64,000 nt of DNA from Diadema setosum (GCF_964275005.1 NC_092689.1:10863879-10927878), one strand, 5' to 3'; counted from the first letter of the stretch, positions 1 through 13,062 are shown. Notes: generated by a model from the sequence alone, not told the origin. A program made the numbers and translations.

Positions 1-557
1 TTCTACCATTGCGAGTGATATATAAGGTCTGTATCAGCTTGTGCAAGTTGGTATTGTGGTATTGTCATGACTTCTTTCACATCCTGGCCCTGTGGGAAGA
101 TAAAAGATCTGCAACAATTTATACTTGCATTGCTTTCTAAAGCTACCATAGCAGCTACCACACATGCTCACCGTTGGCTAGCTGTTGCTGCAGTGGTTGC
201 AATTAATGTAATTCACGTGTACATAAATTCTTGGGTGAAACGGAACTGCGGGGTACGTGTCCACTTTAAAATTTAGCTATGGTACTGATGAATTGTGCGT
301 GATAAAAGGAAATCTAAGCCGCTACTCCATAGAGTGCTGGAGGCATTTTTAAAATACCGTTTTGTGGTCAGTATTTTTTTTAATGAAAGTAAGATTAGAA
401 TGTGCGCCTTTTACATGAAGATTTGTTGCTTGAGCTTATTCATTTGTACATGCTGAAATCACAGCTGTAAATTGCAAATACATGTGTGTAGCATGAGGAA
501 ATGCAAATTGCTTGCTTCCCAGGAATGAAAATTTCCCATCCCTAGCTGTGTATATAA

Positions 558-647
558 ATTGTAATTTTTTTTTCCCCTGGGGGGCGGGGGACATACAGTA
601 TATACCATATGTCCCCCGCCCCCAAGGGAAAAAAAAAAAATTACAAT
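558..647. repeat. foldback of T/G and C/A tracts
   Basis: attgtaattttttttt...ggggcgggggacata on the left is mirrored by tatgtcccccgccccc...aaaattacaat on the right, with about 12 bp between. It sits at the left end of MITE copy L1 and may be two copies of its terminal repeat head to head. Confidence 0.6.
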
Positions 648-1201
648 TGGACTTTCTGCAACGATAACTTCAAAAATAGTGAATCAATCCAAATGCTATT
701 TCAGGTATGAAACTATAACTTATTACCTACAACTTACTGGAAACCCCATCTGATTTGCTTCAGTGGTCAAAGAGAAATGAGAATCTTTGTAGAGCATGCC
801 AGGAATCCGTTCCCTCCGAGTTTTGTCCATTGAGTTCCAAGGGCATCCAAGTGCTGAATGTGGAGGAAACGGACCCATGACATGTTTCCAACAATCCACA
901 TTTCAAGTTTTAAGTTTATTTTCACAAATTCAGTTAAAACATACAGAGAAATCAAAATTAAATTAAGGTGTACATATACAAACCAAAATTATTTCAGGCA
1001 AGTACATACTCATAATTAAAAATTGTGTGGTGGAGATTGACATAAGTTTTTTCTTTTTGACAATATCCAAATTGAATGGGGTTTTCTGCAAAATGTAGGT
1101 AAAAAGTTTCATTTTCATTCCCTCAAATTGCATTCAGATTATTTCATCTTTATGAAGTGCAGAAATCTAATTTTTTTTTTTTTTTTGGATGTACTGTACA
1201 G
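592..1201. mobile_element. MITE family L, copy 1
   Basis: Shares about 350 bp of alignable sequence with 19713-20183, including 'gaatcaatccaaat', 'atgaaactataact' and 'ggtcaaagagaaatgag'. The ends resemble an inverted pair: tatgtccc...aaaaaaattacaa on the left, and the complement of tacatcc-poly(A) on the right, before ACTGTACAG. Copy 1 has about 150 bp after 'aatccacattt' that copy 2 lacks. The left end is wrapped in a foldback of C/G and A/T tracts at 558-647. Confidence 0.6.
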
Positions 1202-1990
1202 CTGAATCTGCTTTGAACATAACAGACATTTTCTTATTTTTGTATAGTTGTTTTTCTTTTGTTCAAATGTGGTCAGACATGTCTTTTTACTTGTCTTCTG
1301 TTTTTCTGTAGAACACCCGTATATGCATTAATCAAATCAATTCAAACACTACATGTCTAAATTGCAGTGGTATTACAGTGACCTAATGCCAGTACAATTT
1401 GATACAATGTGTATATAAAACTTGTAGATGTACTTTCCATGAAGCCAATATGGATACCGTACAATAAAGTCAGAGCATTGTACAATGTATGTTGTATTTG
1501 TTACCTCTGTGTCAATTATTTCATTGCAGAGAGGGTGTTATTGTCTGTGGTTCTTTTTTTTTTTTTACAATGAATACAGTTTAACTAATGTGGGATATCA
1601 AACACGACACAAATGTATTGGAGAAAAGAGTGAAGCTTTCTTGTTTGAATGTGTGAGGCTGATAGTATGTGTACAGTGCATTTCCACAAGAAAGTTGCTC
1701 AGAATGAAAACCTCTCATCAGTCTCAACTCGAGTCATGATAGGGTCGAGATTACATGTGCAGGGCTGTTCAAAGTTAGTCCATCAGGATGGAACATAGAT
1801 GCTTAGACGTAGAGCAATAATTATGTTGATTTAAAGGCAAAACATAGTTCTGGTATGCCTGCAAAATTGTCAAATTTTGCTCCAAAATGTACACGTATGC
1901 CTAAGAAATGTGTGGAACAATGCTGTAATGAGCAACAAAAATGTATATCAACCAAAAATGTTCGCATCTCAGAACTTACCTGATTGGGGT

Positions 1991-2264
1991 CAGGTTAACT
2001 CGGACTCGGGGGTGGGGGGGGGGGGGAACTCGGCCTCATTGATGGCGGGGCCGAGTTGTCCCTCTGGATTGCACAGTGTTGTACTATGAGAGCACTTCGC
2101 GTTATGGCTGGTTGCAGTTCAAGTTGATACAACGCACGCAACAAAGAACCTCTTTGGCGCGCCTACAAAATGAACATGCGTCTATGTATAGAATATGGCG
2201 ATCACAAACTGCATATAAATTGTCTGAAATAGGCCCAAGTTGTCCCTGACACCGAGTTAACCTG
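1991..2264. mobile_element. short inverted-repeat element with CAGGTTAACTCGG ends
   Basis: CAGGTTAACTCGG at 1991 and its complement CCGAGTTAACCTG at 2252-2264 bound a 274-bp segment with a G run in the left part. No coding capacity. Family not recognised; a second copy would be needed to confirm. Confidence 0.4.
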
Positions 2265-5200
2265 GATCCTTTTGAAATAAAAGTCGGTATACTGACTTTT
2301 AGTTTTGATCCCAAACTACTTTGACAACTCATCATCCTGGCAAATCGCGTCAGCTAAGTTTCTTGGAATCTTTTGATATATTGCAAGCAAATATAAAATG
2401 GTGCAAGATGGGTTCTCAAACCCTTACCAGAACTATGTTTTCACTTTAAAAGGGAATTCCAGATGGTTTTCATGATTTCAAATCGTGTCATACATAAATC
2501 GATAGTGTCATGCATAGATTTGTGGAATTTATTCTGGTCCCGGAGCAGATAAACCATAACTCTGAAAAACCCCAAACAAATTACACTGAATGAGGATGAC
2601 GACATACAAGACTCCTATATTCCAGTAATGTAGCAATCTATAATTTTAATCTCATAATAATACCACTTCACCAATGTACAATTTATGGATGCTTCCTTTT
2701 GTTCTGCTTCCATGAACACCCAATCCTGTATTCTTTTGTGAAGCTGGTATGTTCATCCTTGTTCACTGTGATTTGTAATAAATTTTGAAATTCTTGCTTA
2801 TTCCTCAACCTGATCACTACACATTCTGTAACTCTGTACCCAGTACAATCAATTCATAGTGTCGATGTTCAAATGAAAAAAAAAAATAAATAAATAAATA
2901 TGAGAATTTACTGCATGTATGACTTGTGTGACTTTCATTACGGTAAGAGTTGATTGTAGGTATGACATGGACTGTAGCTTCTCTAGCATTGGAAACTGTT
3001 GCATGCAGAGAAAAAGTGAAATGGGCATGGTTTGCTCTGTTGTTTGAAGAATCCTGCCAGTGTTAAATACACTGTAATAAGATCCCAACTAGAGCAATGG
3101 ACTAGGCCTACATTATGTGTGCTTTTTTTGCTTGCAATCACTTACAGATAACATGTACATACTCTGAAAATGATTACAAGGAACCCTGCAGAGGCATTGA
3201 AGAGAGAAAATATGACCAAGCAAAGAGTTTGGGATTGATTTTCAATTAAAGCCCAAGTCATCCTTGCTGCAATTTAGTCTCGGGTCACAAAAGGAAACCT
3301 TACAACAGTGTACTGTATGCCGTTAGTCTTTTAGATCCTTATTTTGTTTTTTGGTAACATCAAAAATGACTTCCCAGAAAAAGAAAATGAAAGAAAGAAA
3401 ACTTGATGCACATTGACATGTTCTCAGCGGTAATCTGCTAAACAACATGCAAGAGGATCAATCATACATATCAGGTTCATAATTTCTTGAAAATGTCCTC
3501 TCTTTATTGGTACTTAATTCATGTATGGTAATAATTAAACAATACATGTGGTAATGAGTTTATAAATCGTAAGATTTTTGCAAATGACACCTTTACTCGT
3601 CCTCCAAGAAAAATAAAAGGGAGGAAAATAACAAAATACAGGTTAACATATTAAGAGTAAAACTCGGCATTGGATGACATTAGCATTATCACAAATAGAA
3701 ACTCGGCATGATTACAGCAATACTTTTCTCTGCGGTTGTTTGAATTGGGTGATACTGTTATCGAACAACTCGCCATGTTCATTCCTTGTGTTTTCTTGTT
3801 GAGCCGTCCCAAAATAAGAAACATCTCACTTCAAAACCTACAAAATAAAATCTATTAAATCTGCAGCTAATTTATAGAATTTAAAGCAAAAAGAAACCCC
3901 TACAATAGTGAAAGGTGCTCATACACAAAAGCCACACCGAAAGAGGGTTTGTTTGCCACAGTGAAATCATTCACTGCACTTGTAATGACATTTGCCATAT
4001 CTTCTTCTTCAATAGTTGGCAAGCTTATTTTTTTCTCTCTCACTATATAATTCTAACAAACTATTTACGAAAAGACAAGAAAAAAAAATCAAATGGGAAT
4101 TCACATGTTAGCAAACACTGAAATCATATGTGTCCTGCATACATCATTAATTTAAACTATCAATCTCAACTGCAATGAAGATAAGAATAGAATAACATCT
4201 TCATTGGGAAAGTTTGGCTCCACTGCATTAATTATACTCTTTCAAAATATTGAAATTTTGATTACAACCTATGCAGATGCATCTTTACTTGCATAAAGAT
4301 CAACTGTCAAATGAAAGAGCCTAAAGCCATAATGTCATGACACGCTACTACACAAGAAAGGTGAATTCATTGAAAAATCTCGCAACACTTGTGTCTGGAG
4401 TTAAATCACTCCTATTCATGGAAGGATTACCTGTGCATACCAACATTTTACCACGTCACCTGGTTTCATTTGTGTTATCCCTGAACAATGTTAAGTTAGA
4501 TATGTCTCAACTTTCACAGCTTTCACACTCACTCAAGCAGTTGCGAGTACCTATGAATCTTTCAGTAATTTCATTGGTATTCCATGTTCCTAGCAGCAAG
4601 AATGCAATATTGGGTTTCCTCTTGTGATAAATGGACTGCTTCCACACAGACACATGAATACACCAGTAAAAACATATCTTGCCACAACCTCTGACTCCTT
4701 TTAGGTCTAACATGTTCTAATTCAGTTAGGGAGTGTTGTGGCATGAATTCCATTGCTCTACAGGTCAAGCTTGCTGAACTCGATACATTTGACAGCGCAT
4801 TCAATATTTTCACCTTGTCTAAATGTTGTTGTTGGTTTTTACCTCTCAAGATCTAGAGCAGCAGAGCAAACTTGTACAGATTCACAACATGACACTCACA
4901 TTACATAATCTTTGTGCTCATTACAGCATATTTCATTTCACATTCCTATGTGAGCAGAACTGCTAAGTGTTAAATTTTCTGATTCCTTCAAGGCCAGACA
5001 CAGCGACACAAGCATTCTAATAATCAAAGCTGCTGCAGGAAACATTGATTCAGAAATAAGCGTGTGCAGATTGAACAAGTCAAACAACATAAATTTGAAG
5101 TATTTGCATAATGTCTTTTGGGTCTACAACAAATGAAAACTTAATGGAATTTGATATTTAGTTCAGGACAGGTGGTGTACTAACAGAATTGGAGCAACTC

Positions 5201-5956
5201 TCGTGCTAAGAATTGATTTACTAGGCTGTAATGCAGTATCTGAGGAAAAATAAAATGACACAGAAATTGATTGCTTTGATGCTGCCAGATGTAATCATGC
5301 ATTTCCACATGCGATGGCCTAAACTGCTTTCATTTACAGACATGAATATGATTGCAAATTCAAAGTGAACAGTCCAGCATTGGTATTAAAGTATAAAACA
5401 TACCATATACACATGTGATATTTATACAGCATTACCTACTTACTTTGAAATTTGCTGAAACATAATTCTCAGGAGAAGAGATTAAAGAGAGACTTTCACC
5501 TTTTATTTTTTTCTTTTACCATGCTCATCCCGAATAACTTACACAGCACATCCACCAACAGTATTTTGCCCATTGTAAAATAAAGCTATCCATGTGGTAC
5601 GCAGAACCCTTATTCCAAACATGTTTACAAATTTTTCTATAATTTTAAAGCATGTCTGGAAAGTCTGCATCACCATGCACATATTTCAAGTCTTTGTTCT
5701 GACTAATGGGCCTCCCCACTCCACTGGAAGTGGTGTCCAGAATATTTCACACAGCTCATGTATGATAATTTCTACGGCAAATCATGTTCAAAAGCTTGAT
5801 GAATTTTGATTGTTCTACTTTGGTTCTGGCCCTCAACAGTCCCTGTTTTGATGCTGTGCAGTGTGGTTTATGAATACCCCAGCATGATGCCACATGAGCT
5901 TTCTGTTCTGACAAAAGTGATCCCAGCATATCTCATAAATGTACACGAATGTTATT

Positions 5957-5962
5957 TTTATT
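5957..5962 (-). terminator. candidate polyadenylation signal of sar1
   Basis: AATAAA on the minus strand about 760 nt beyond the sar1 stop codon. Another AATAAA lies at 5507-5502. Neither is proven; the 3' UTR could use either or a more distal site. Confidence 0.3.
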
Positions 5963-6720
5963 CAATTCTGTAATTTGCAATTTCTCTGAAGTATACTCCG
6001 AAAGTTAGCCTGGTAAAACATGGGCTACTGGTTTGGAAAGTCATTTCTATGTAGCTGATGATATGAATCCTAGCATGTATTCAACAACCCTGTGTGACGA
6101 GTTGAAAATTTCGCAATGATTCCAAAGAGCTATGAACTGTCAAAAAGCCATCCACATGGCTCCTCAAGTGTCTGTCAAAGATTGCCCACCAGAGTCTCGG
6201 CAAAATTTTCATCCCATCATTGGCTGTGTGATTCCATGCCCCACATTTACAATGGGGGGCTATAGTAATGCTTACAATACAGTTTCATTGACATTACAAC
6301 ATTATCTCGTAGAACACCCCTCATTAGCTCTGCCAATATCAACAAGGCAAGTTTTACTCTCACACTCTCTCTCTCTCTCTCCCTCGCTCTTTTCTGGAAT
6401 CTCTTAATGGGTTATACCTTGAAGATATTGGCATGGCTATCTGCAGGTCACACAAACCATTTGCAGTAAACTCATCTGGAGCAGCAAGGCAGTTGGCCAC
6501 AAGCACATCTCCGTCTACCCTCGATTATCACGTTTCTAAATGGCTTGCGCACTCTGCCTTCCTTCGCCAGCCCTTGACGATCTTGCATTTGGAACCTCGG
6601 AATGAAACGTTCAGTATTCCCTCTTAAATACTATTCGTGTCCACAATCAGTCTTGTCTTTGTCTTTTTTTCTCGGTGTTGCTGCTGTTTGCTGTTGCCGC
6701 CGAAACAGCGCCTGTGTGGC

Positions 6721-9700
6721 TTAGAGGTACTGTCCTAGCCACCTGAAGCCCTCTCCGTAGCCTTGCTTCTTCAGGACACTGCACATGAAGAGTTCCAGGG
6801 GACGGCCTGGAAGCTCTCTCTGCGGAACCTTCCCCTAGGATGACAAGAACCATGACAATGTGGTAACTGGTATATACGTTCATACTGGTAAGTAAATCTC
6901 AAGTTAATGTTATTGATTTCAATATGTCCTTCTACTACTAAAGCAGTTATTTCTAAGGAAACCAAAGCCCAATGTGGATTGAGTAAAAGCAGCAGTATTA
7001 GTAGAACACATCAGTGAAAGTTTGAGGAAAACTGGACAATCGATTCAAAAGTTATAAAATTTTAACGTTTTGGTGCCATCATCACTGGATAAGGAGACTA
7101 CTACACTTTATGACATCACTGTTGACAACAATATAAAAAAAAAATATACAGAGAATTTCACAAAATTTAATTTATGAAAAGCACACATTCCAGTGAATTG
7201 TTACTACAAATGTTAAGGGTAATATTATTCCTCCAGCTTTCTGTGTGAGTCAAGTGCTCTCTCTTTATAGTAGAAGAGTGAAAAATTTGTTGAATTTCAT
7301 TTACATTTTCTTTATTCTGTTGTCCATACCGACATCATGAAGTGTAGTAGTTTCCTTATCCAGTGATGATGGCACAGTAACTTTAAAAATTCATAACTTT
7401 TAAATCAACTGTCCAAGTTTCCTCAAACTTCCGCTGATGCGTTCCACTAATATTGTTGCTTTCACTCAAACCAAATTTATATTTGGGTTTCCGTTTCCTC
7501 TTAAAGGTAGGAATACCTTTTACAGACCTCCCAAAATGCAGCAAAACATTAAATATGAACCTCAGGGGACTTGTTTAGGCCACTGCTGAGAAATTTGAAA
7601 GTCAACAGTTATCTACAATTTGAATAATGCACAAAACTCAACTACTCATTAGTTCTGTGTGTCAGCCACACTTAAGCCTTTTTGTTGCAGTCTTCTGTAT
7701 TTTTTTATCTATAAACACAAATCTAAAAGTTTAAGAGCTGATGTAATAACATATGGAGTGTGTGGCAAGAATGTATATAGAAATGTTTGTAAGTTTTGAT
7801 GAACTTTCTTCACAAAATATACATGATGGACACACATGCAGTGCATGGGTCTGCAAAGGTAGCCTAGTAATGTACTGGAATTTATGGTGAGCCCCGAAAA
7901 AAATTCAATTCAAAATCTAATGGTCAATAAAAATGTACTAAATGTTACCTTCCACTTTCAATACTTTATGGGAGTTTCTAAAATGATACTCTCTTCAACA
8001 TACCACTGTATTTATACAACTCTTCATTTAAGGCATGCAAATGGGATTCCCTACCTTTAAAACGCAATGAACTTCATAGATAGAAAACTTTTGAACATGA
8101 TGCCTATGACAACATAACATGACAAAGACTGGAAAAAAAAAAAGACAAGACCCCTGAACACTGCCAGTACTTATTATTATTATCTGGGAAAAGATAAATG
8201 CCAACATATTTTTTTTTCTTTGCTTGACTCTGATGAAAACAGGAAACAAAAGACTTATCCCTGACAAGGCTACTATCATTTGATGTAAAATTGTTCATCA
8301 CAATATGCAAAGGATATATTTGTCAAATCCATGGGGGCAAGTTTGTGGGCGAATGACTCAATTTTACCTTTCCAGTTGTCTGGCCAGTGAGACCCATCTG
8401 ATACCTTAGCTCCTCCTCACTAGCTGCTCCTGGTAAGTCAATCTTGTTTCCGAGCACCAGGATGGGGGCGTTGGCCACCATCTCGTCTGTCATTAAACTC
8501 TGCACACAACAGACAGACACGTTGGAAGCAAAGATCAGATGACGAAACACATGGGGCACAATGAATAATGGATAAATAAAGCACTATAATCATTGACCAA
8601 TTTTTCATCATCATCATCATCACCATCACCATCACAACACACACAGCAAACATCAAAAGTGCCTCCGGCAATGCTTTGTGGTAGTGGCATAAATACTGTA
8701 ATCATCATCGTCGTCGTCATCATCATCATCATCACACACTAAACATCAAAAGTGCCTCTGGCAATGCTTTGTGGTAGTGGCATAAATACTGTAACCTGGT
8801 TTGTCTGCAGAGAAATCAATAAGAAATCTGTAAAAATGCGTAACTTTTGAAACGATTGTCCTATTTTCATCAAACTTTTACCATGTGTTCCACTAATATT
8901 GCTGCATTTACTAAATGCACATGTATATTTGGGTTTCATTCTCCTCTGGAAGGATCACACACACTTACATCTAATTCTGTCTTTGCCTCTGCAAACCTCT
9001 CCCTCTCTGCAGCATCCACAAGGAACACGATGCCCTCCACAGCGGGCAGATACTTCTTCCACACCTTCCTGGCTTGTAAGTGACCACCAAGGTCAAAGGT
9101 TGTGAAGGTGACCCCATCAATCCTCAACTCTTCTGATGCTGTGAGTGGAACGTTAACATTGACAACATTGACATTAAATGTGTCAACATGTAATCATATC
9201 TGAAAGTATTCAAAGAATATAAAAATTGGAGTCCATACAAAAGATTCTGATTGGTTAAATGCTGCAAGGCAAATACATGTGATTTCAAAGCTGCATGGAT
9301 TTGATTGGACGTGTAAGATCAGGGCCCCATTTCATAAAAGATGTTAGGGTGGCAACTCTTGCTGGAATGGCAATTGTCATAGTAACGACAAGAATCCAGC
9401 TTCCTGATTGGCTGTTGCTATTGGAAGTTGCCATTCCAGCAAGAGTTGCCACCCTAACATCTTTTATGAAATGGGGCCAAGAACATTCAAACTTTTTTCA
9501 ACCTTCAAACATCAGACACAGCTCAACGGCGGACAGTTTCTAATCCGATCATCTCTACCGTGTTTACACATTCAAAGCAAAATTAAAGAATAGCGTGGAG
9601 GAGACAGATTATCTAAGGCAAAAAACATCATGTAGTTTCTTTCAAAGCCATTGAGAATGGGCACATTATTCGTGCTAAGTCAAGCTTCATCTCTTCAGGA

Positions 9701-11304
9701 CACAACAGAGGGATGGTTATACAAAGCAGAGTGACACTTGCATTCCAAACAGTATCAGCACCTAAGAACTAGTCGGTACTTGGGCATCCTCAAACAGAGA
9801 TTGTTCACACATAATATAAAATAAAAGGGGAGTCGGAGATCTTTGATATATCCTTATATGAAACAAGGGTGAATGAAATTCCATGAGAGACTGATATTCA
9901 ACAAATTTTTGCCCACTGGGACAGTCAAGCTAGTACAAGACAGAGCCAAATATGCACAAATTCATTAAACAGCAATCTCTTCAGAGTTTCATTCACCCTT
10001 ACCTCTCCCTCTATCATATGTATACAACACACAGATACATACAGTGGACTCCCGTTATAACGAAGTCCTTGGGATCGGCGGCTTTCTTTCGTTATATCGA
10101 AACTTCGTTATAAACGAACAAATAAACAATACAAATACACAGAGTACAGGTAGATAATCTTGCGGCCTGAATTTTTATTTCGTTGTAACCGGAATTTCAT
10201 TATAACCGTGTTTGTTATAACGGGAGTGCACTGTACCTGAGAAAGACAAAGAGTTGATTATCATCAATAATTTACTTACTTGGATGTAATGTGGGGACAT
10301 GCTGTGCCATTCTGTCATCTTTCAGGACTGATAGTAAGGTCGTCTTCCCGGCATTGTCTAGACCGAGAAATACTAGTCTGCCCGATTTGCCCCATAGTCC
10401 TGTCATTGATTGCGAAAAAGTGTAGAAATCTCCCAATGTTGACGATATGACACAATGTACAGAGACAAAAATATGACATGCAGCAAATACCCGTTCGGGT
10501 TTGTGGTAATTTCTCCATGACAACAAAGGTCACAAGGCTTGGCACAAAATCACACATTATCTATATTTCCACTGATTCTGACTGTCTTCTATTTTCAGTC
10601 AACTGCTTTTTTTTTCTTTTGATTCATGCAACCTTCTGAATTGTCAGTTACCCATTATATATATTCCCCCCCCCAAAAAAAAAAAAAAAAAAAAATACAA
10701 GTCAATACTATCAACAGTACACTGCAAAGGGTACATATGGTTCAACATAAACACATAACTTCATACCACAGTAAATGGAACAGATTTCATTTGTTCATAA
10801 AACAAAATGTCTATTCCGTAAGAGTAGCAAAAGTTGGATGATTGCCACTTCAACCAAGCAATTAAGGTCAATTATTTAGTAACTAGCTTGAGGACCTCAC
10901 CATTCAGCCCAAATTGTCAACAAGTCTGCCAGAAGAAGTAATGTTCATGTATGCACAAAATGAGAAACACTGAAACAAAGACTTGGAATTCCAACATCGC
11001 TTATACTGTTAAAAGCTGTCCTTTTTGTGAAAAAGAAGATCTCAGCCATTTTCAAGAGAGATCGTATTCATGTTTTGACACAGAGGCTATCATAAGTACA
11101 TCAATGCCTGTCCGTTCACTCTGCTAGGGCATCAGGTGGCGATATTTTCACATGTTGTTAAATTTGTGGCTGAACAGCGATTCCAGACATTTGCAAAAAT
11201 AACAGCTTCTATAATACTTTTTAAAACTCACACTGTCTCTACTTACCTAAACTTGTGAGCAGTGATGTGAAGGTGTCGACAATATAGTTCCATATATAAC
11301 TCAT
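6721..11304 (-). CDS. sar1: Sar1 small GTPase of the COPII coat, complete coding region
   Basis: Five coding exons on the minus strand: 11304-11247, 10399-10280, 9138-8969, 8499-8368, 6834-6721. All introns are GT/AG and phases join cleanly (58, 120, 170, 132 and 114 nt), giving 197 aa plus TAA. The N-terminus [19 protein letters not shown] is the amphipathic helix that inserts into the ER membrane. Seen motifs: P-loop GLDNAGKT (32-39), switch I Thr56, DLGGH (75-79, with catalytic His79), NKID (134-137), and a C-terminus [20 protein letters not shown] typical of Sar1. Residue numbering matches mammalian Sar1 exactly up to NKID; family length is about 198 aa. Sar1-GTP recruits Sec23/Sec24 at ER exit sites. 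The coding start lies in an exon that opens at 11340 after a CAG acceptor, so at least one noncoding 5' exon lies further upstream. Family assignment is certain; orthology to the SAR1A or SAR1B vertebrate copy is not meaningful for a pre-duplication gene. Confidence 0.96.
6950..7512. mobile_element. MITE family G with long inverted repeats, copy 1
   Basis: About 150-bp terminal arms: the left holds 'atgtggattgagtaaaagca' and 'gaacacatcagtgaaagttt'; the right holds their complements ('tttcactcaaacc', 'cttccgctgatgcgttcc'). The inner arms pair at 'ggataaggagactac' and 'gtagtttccttatcc'. Lies in the last intron of sar1. The second copy at 30362-30928 is better preserved. Confidence 0.75.
8607..8795. 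repeat. CAT microsatellites and a tandem duplication in a sar1 intron
   Basis: 'aacatcaaaagtgcctc' to 'aaatactgtaa' (about 54 bp) occurs at 8648 and again at 8742, period 94 bp, with one difference noticed. (CAT)n/(CGT)n tracts at 8607-8636 and 8701-8733 precede each copy, so the duplication includes the microsatellite. Confidence 0.8.
8831..8952. mobile_element. MITE family G, terminal fragment beside a sar1 splice donor
   Basis: One arm only: 'taacttttgaaacgattgtcc', 'tttcatcaaactttta', 'gtgttccactaatattgctgc' and 'atttgggtttc', matching the right arms of the copies at 6950 and 30362. It ends about 16 bp from the donor of the sar1 exon 9138-8969. Confidence 0.6.
9323..9478. mobile_element. 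156-bp foldback MITE with perfect 51-bp arms
   Basis: GGCCCCATTTCATAAAAGAT begins the left arm (9323-9373), and its exact complement ends the right arm (9428-9478), with about 54 bp between. In a sar1 intron. The arms show no mismatch over 51 bp, suggesting a recent insertion or ongoing correction between arms. Confidence 0.85.
10040..10235. mobile_element. pogo/Tigger-like MITE
   Basis: TACAGTGGACTCCCGTTATA at the left and the complementary ...TATAACGGGAGTGCACTGTA at the right, 196 bp in all, with TA at both outer ends. The CAGTGGACTCCCGTTATAAC terminus resembles the pogo-like superfamily. In sar1's second coding intron. No transposase. Confidence 0.75.
10667..10696 (+). repeat. C-run/A-run junction
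   Basis: About 10 C followed by about 20 A. The same C-run to A-run pattern recurs at 19725-19760 and, with three T between, at 23682-23710; the reverse form occurs at 26471-26487. At 19725 it is the end of MITE family L. Confidence 0.7.
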
Positions 11305-11340
11305 CTTCTGTGAATATCTATTTACAGACCTCTGGAAATC
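11247..11340 (-). CDS. sar1: sar1 first coding exon with short 5' UTR part
   Basis: On the minus strand the sequence reads TTTTGCAG at 11348-11341, then 36 nt of leader, then ATG at 11304-11302, and ends in a GTAAGT donor at 11246-11241. The leader holds an in-frame TAA a few codons before the ATG, which fixes the start. The exon codes for the membrane-inserting helix (residues 1-19) and ends in phase 1. Confidence 0.9.
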
Positions 11341-12292
11341 CTGCAAAATGAATAGAAATATCAGAAGCAGTCCACGTTAGAAAGACACAATCATAGCGGC
11401 ATTCATAATGAGGAGTCTAAATAAGAACATGACTTGGTGGTAAGAAATCCATGTTTTATGTTGTCATTTTTTTTTGTTTTTTGTTTTTTGTGCTCAGGCA
11501 TGTAAAAAGCTTGTCTGGCAAGTGAGCATGAGAAAGGCTACATTTAATGCAGCACATGTCTCATGCCTTATGTATAGGACTTGGTACGGCTGAATTTCAT
11601 ACACATAAGTATGCAGAACTTTCAAAATGGCAGTGTCACGCAGTATCCAAACCTGGGAATACCATTTATGAGGTTGATGTGTCCAGCATATTCAGTTTGT
11701 TTCATCCAAACTCTTGTTGTATCTGTCATAAATTATACTACAACAACAAATGTGCAGTGTGAACAGCAGCAGCACTGTCGTAGAGTGGGATTGAGATCTA
11801 GAAGATGACGTGTAGACAATGTGTTAAAGATTAATCAACATGTGTACGCTAAATCAAGGTTCCCATGGCCATTTGCGACACGACTGTCAAATCTAAAAAA
11901 TTTTGACAAGCATCAAGAATAACATGAATGCATCACTAGAATAGATACTATAATTGTTTTGATGCTAGATCAAAGCAGTTTCTGTCCCATTTCCCATTTT
12001 TCATTTAGTTAATATTGTTGTGCACTGCATATTTACCACTCATACAAGAGTTCTACCAGAGCATGTCTATAGCTATAGGCTATAGAGGGTCTACAGTGTA
12101 GCCTAATAACGTTACATTTCATGTTCTGGTTTTCAATACTGGTTTTCAAGTGTTTGGATACAAGAGCCTGCAGCTGGATAGGAAATGAGATGAATAGCCA
12201 TAGACCAAGTATACTGACAATCTAATGGTGTTAGATTCTCCAAGTTATAAATTGAATAATAGGAATCCCATGCCCTGTAGACCACCTAGGCC

Positions 12293-12562
12293 TACTGTAA
12301 AAGTGGATATTTTCGCACGACCAATTAAATCTATTTGCGCTCCGCCAGGTATTACGAGTTTCATGTGGCCCAATTTTTTAATTCCACGGAATCAAGACAT
12401 CAACTACCATCTAGGTAGATCTAGGCCTAGGCCCTAGGCCCTACTGCTACTGGAACATCGTTCCATGTCAAGCAAAAATATTTGCATGCTTTTATTTTCG
12501 TGCTAGGCCTACTGCTAGTTTCTGGTTGCGCAAAATACAAAACACGCAAAAATTTGAACAGG
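12293..12562. mobile_element. MITE family A, inverted copy with internal insert
   Basis: Opens TACTGTAAAAGTGGATATTT and closes near 'gaacaggcag', with 'ctagtttctggttgcgcaaaa' matching the complement of the family's 'gcgcaaccagaaactag' core. A palindromic 'ctaggcctaggccctaggcc' stretch interrupts the middle. The full-length reference copy is at 41103-41315. Confidence 0.6.
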
Positions 12563-12620
12563 CAGTTCTTTTTTTTATCTAACTTTAATTTATCAGCACC
12601 CATACCGAAGTTTGACCGTG

Positions 12621-13062
12621 TAACGTCAATTACGGTATGGTCGCCACTTGTGTGTAATTCCTATGCACTTCCAGGTTGGCGAACTAATATTGGCACTGAA
12701 TTAGTTCGCCGCCCATAGCCTGCCACATATTTATTAGCGTGTGTGTTTATACACACACTTCAATGAAGGATGCATCGTCCGTCACCGCGTTTGAAAACCT
12801 CCCTTAGTCTGCCGCCTGAAATCCATTCTAAATCAAAAACATCTTCGCATTAAAAATGGTTTTATCACCTCTTACATATGGGAAAATATATTTTGATTAC
12901 AATTATTTGTGTATTTAGGGAGGAAAAAGGTGAATTACGAATGTATTTTGAGAGTGATGAAAAGCTGTCGCCCAAGCTGATCTCCGATCGCGGTGCGCAT
13001 TACATGCGATGTGAATGTCTGGCGACCTTACAGCAGTGGCGACCATACGGTAATTGACGTTA
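12621..13062. mobile_element. 442-bp inverted-repeat element
   Basis: TAACGTCAATTACGGTATGG at 12621 is mirrored by CCATACGGTAATTGACGTTA ending at 13062; the pairing extends to the inner 'tcgccact'/'agtggcga' (about 28 bp). No coding frame. Family not recognised. Confidence 0.65.

Larger units (their letters stand above)
1..5956. other. left flank: sar1 3' UTR/intergenic, no gene recognised
   Basis: Only short, compositionally random frames are present on both strands. It holds a repeat element (592-1201), a small inverted-repeat element (1991-2264), an AATAAA on the plus strand at about 1463 that might end a gene lying to the left, and A/T tracts. The frame at 4337-4627 shows no recognisable domain and is probably chance. 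Confidence 0.5.

Noticed and set aside
4337-4627. 96-codon frame in the left flank
   Set aside because: No motif, splice or composition support; probably within sar1 3' flanking sequence.
8535-8735. Met/Thr-rich frame in a sar1 intron
   Set aside because: Translated (CAT)n microsatellite.
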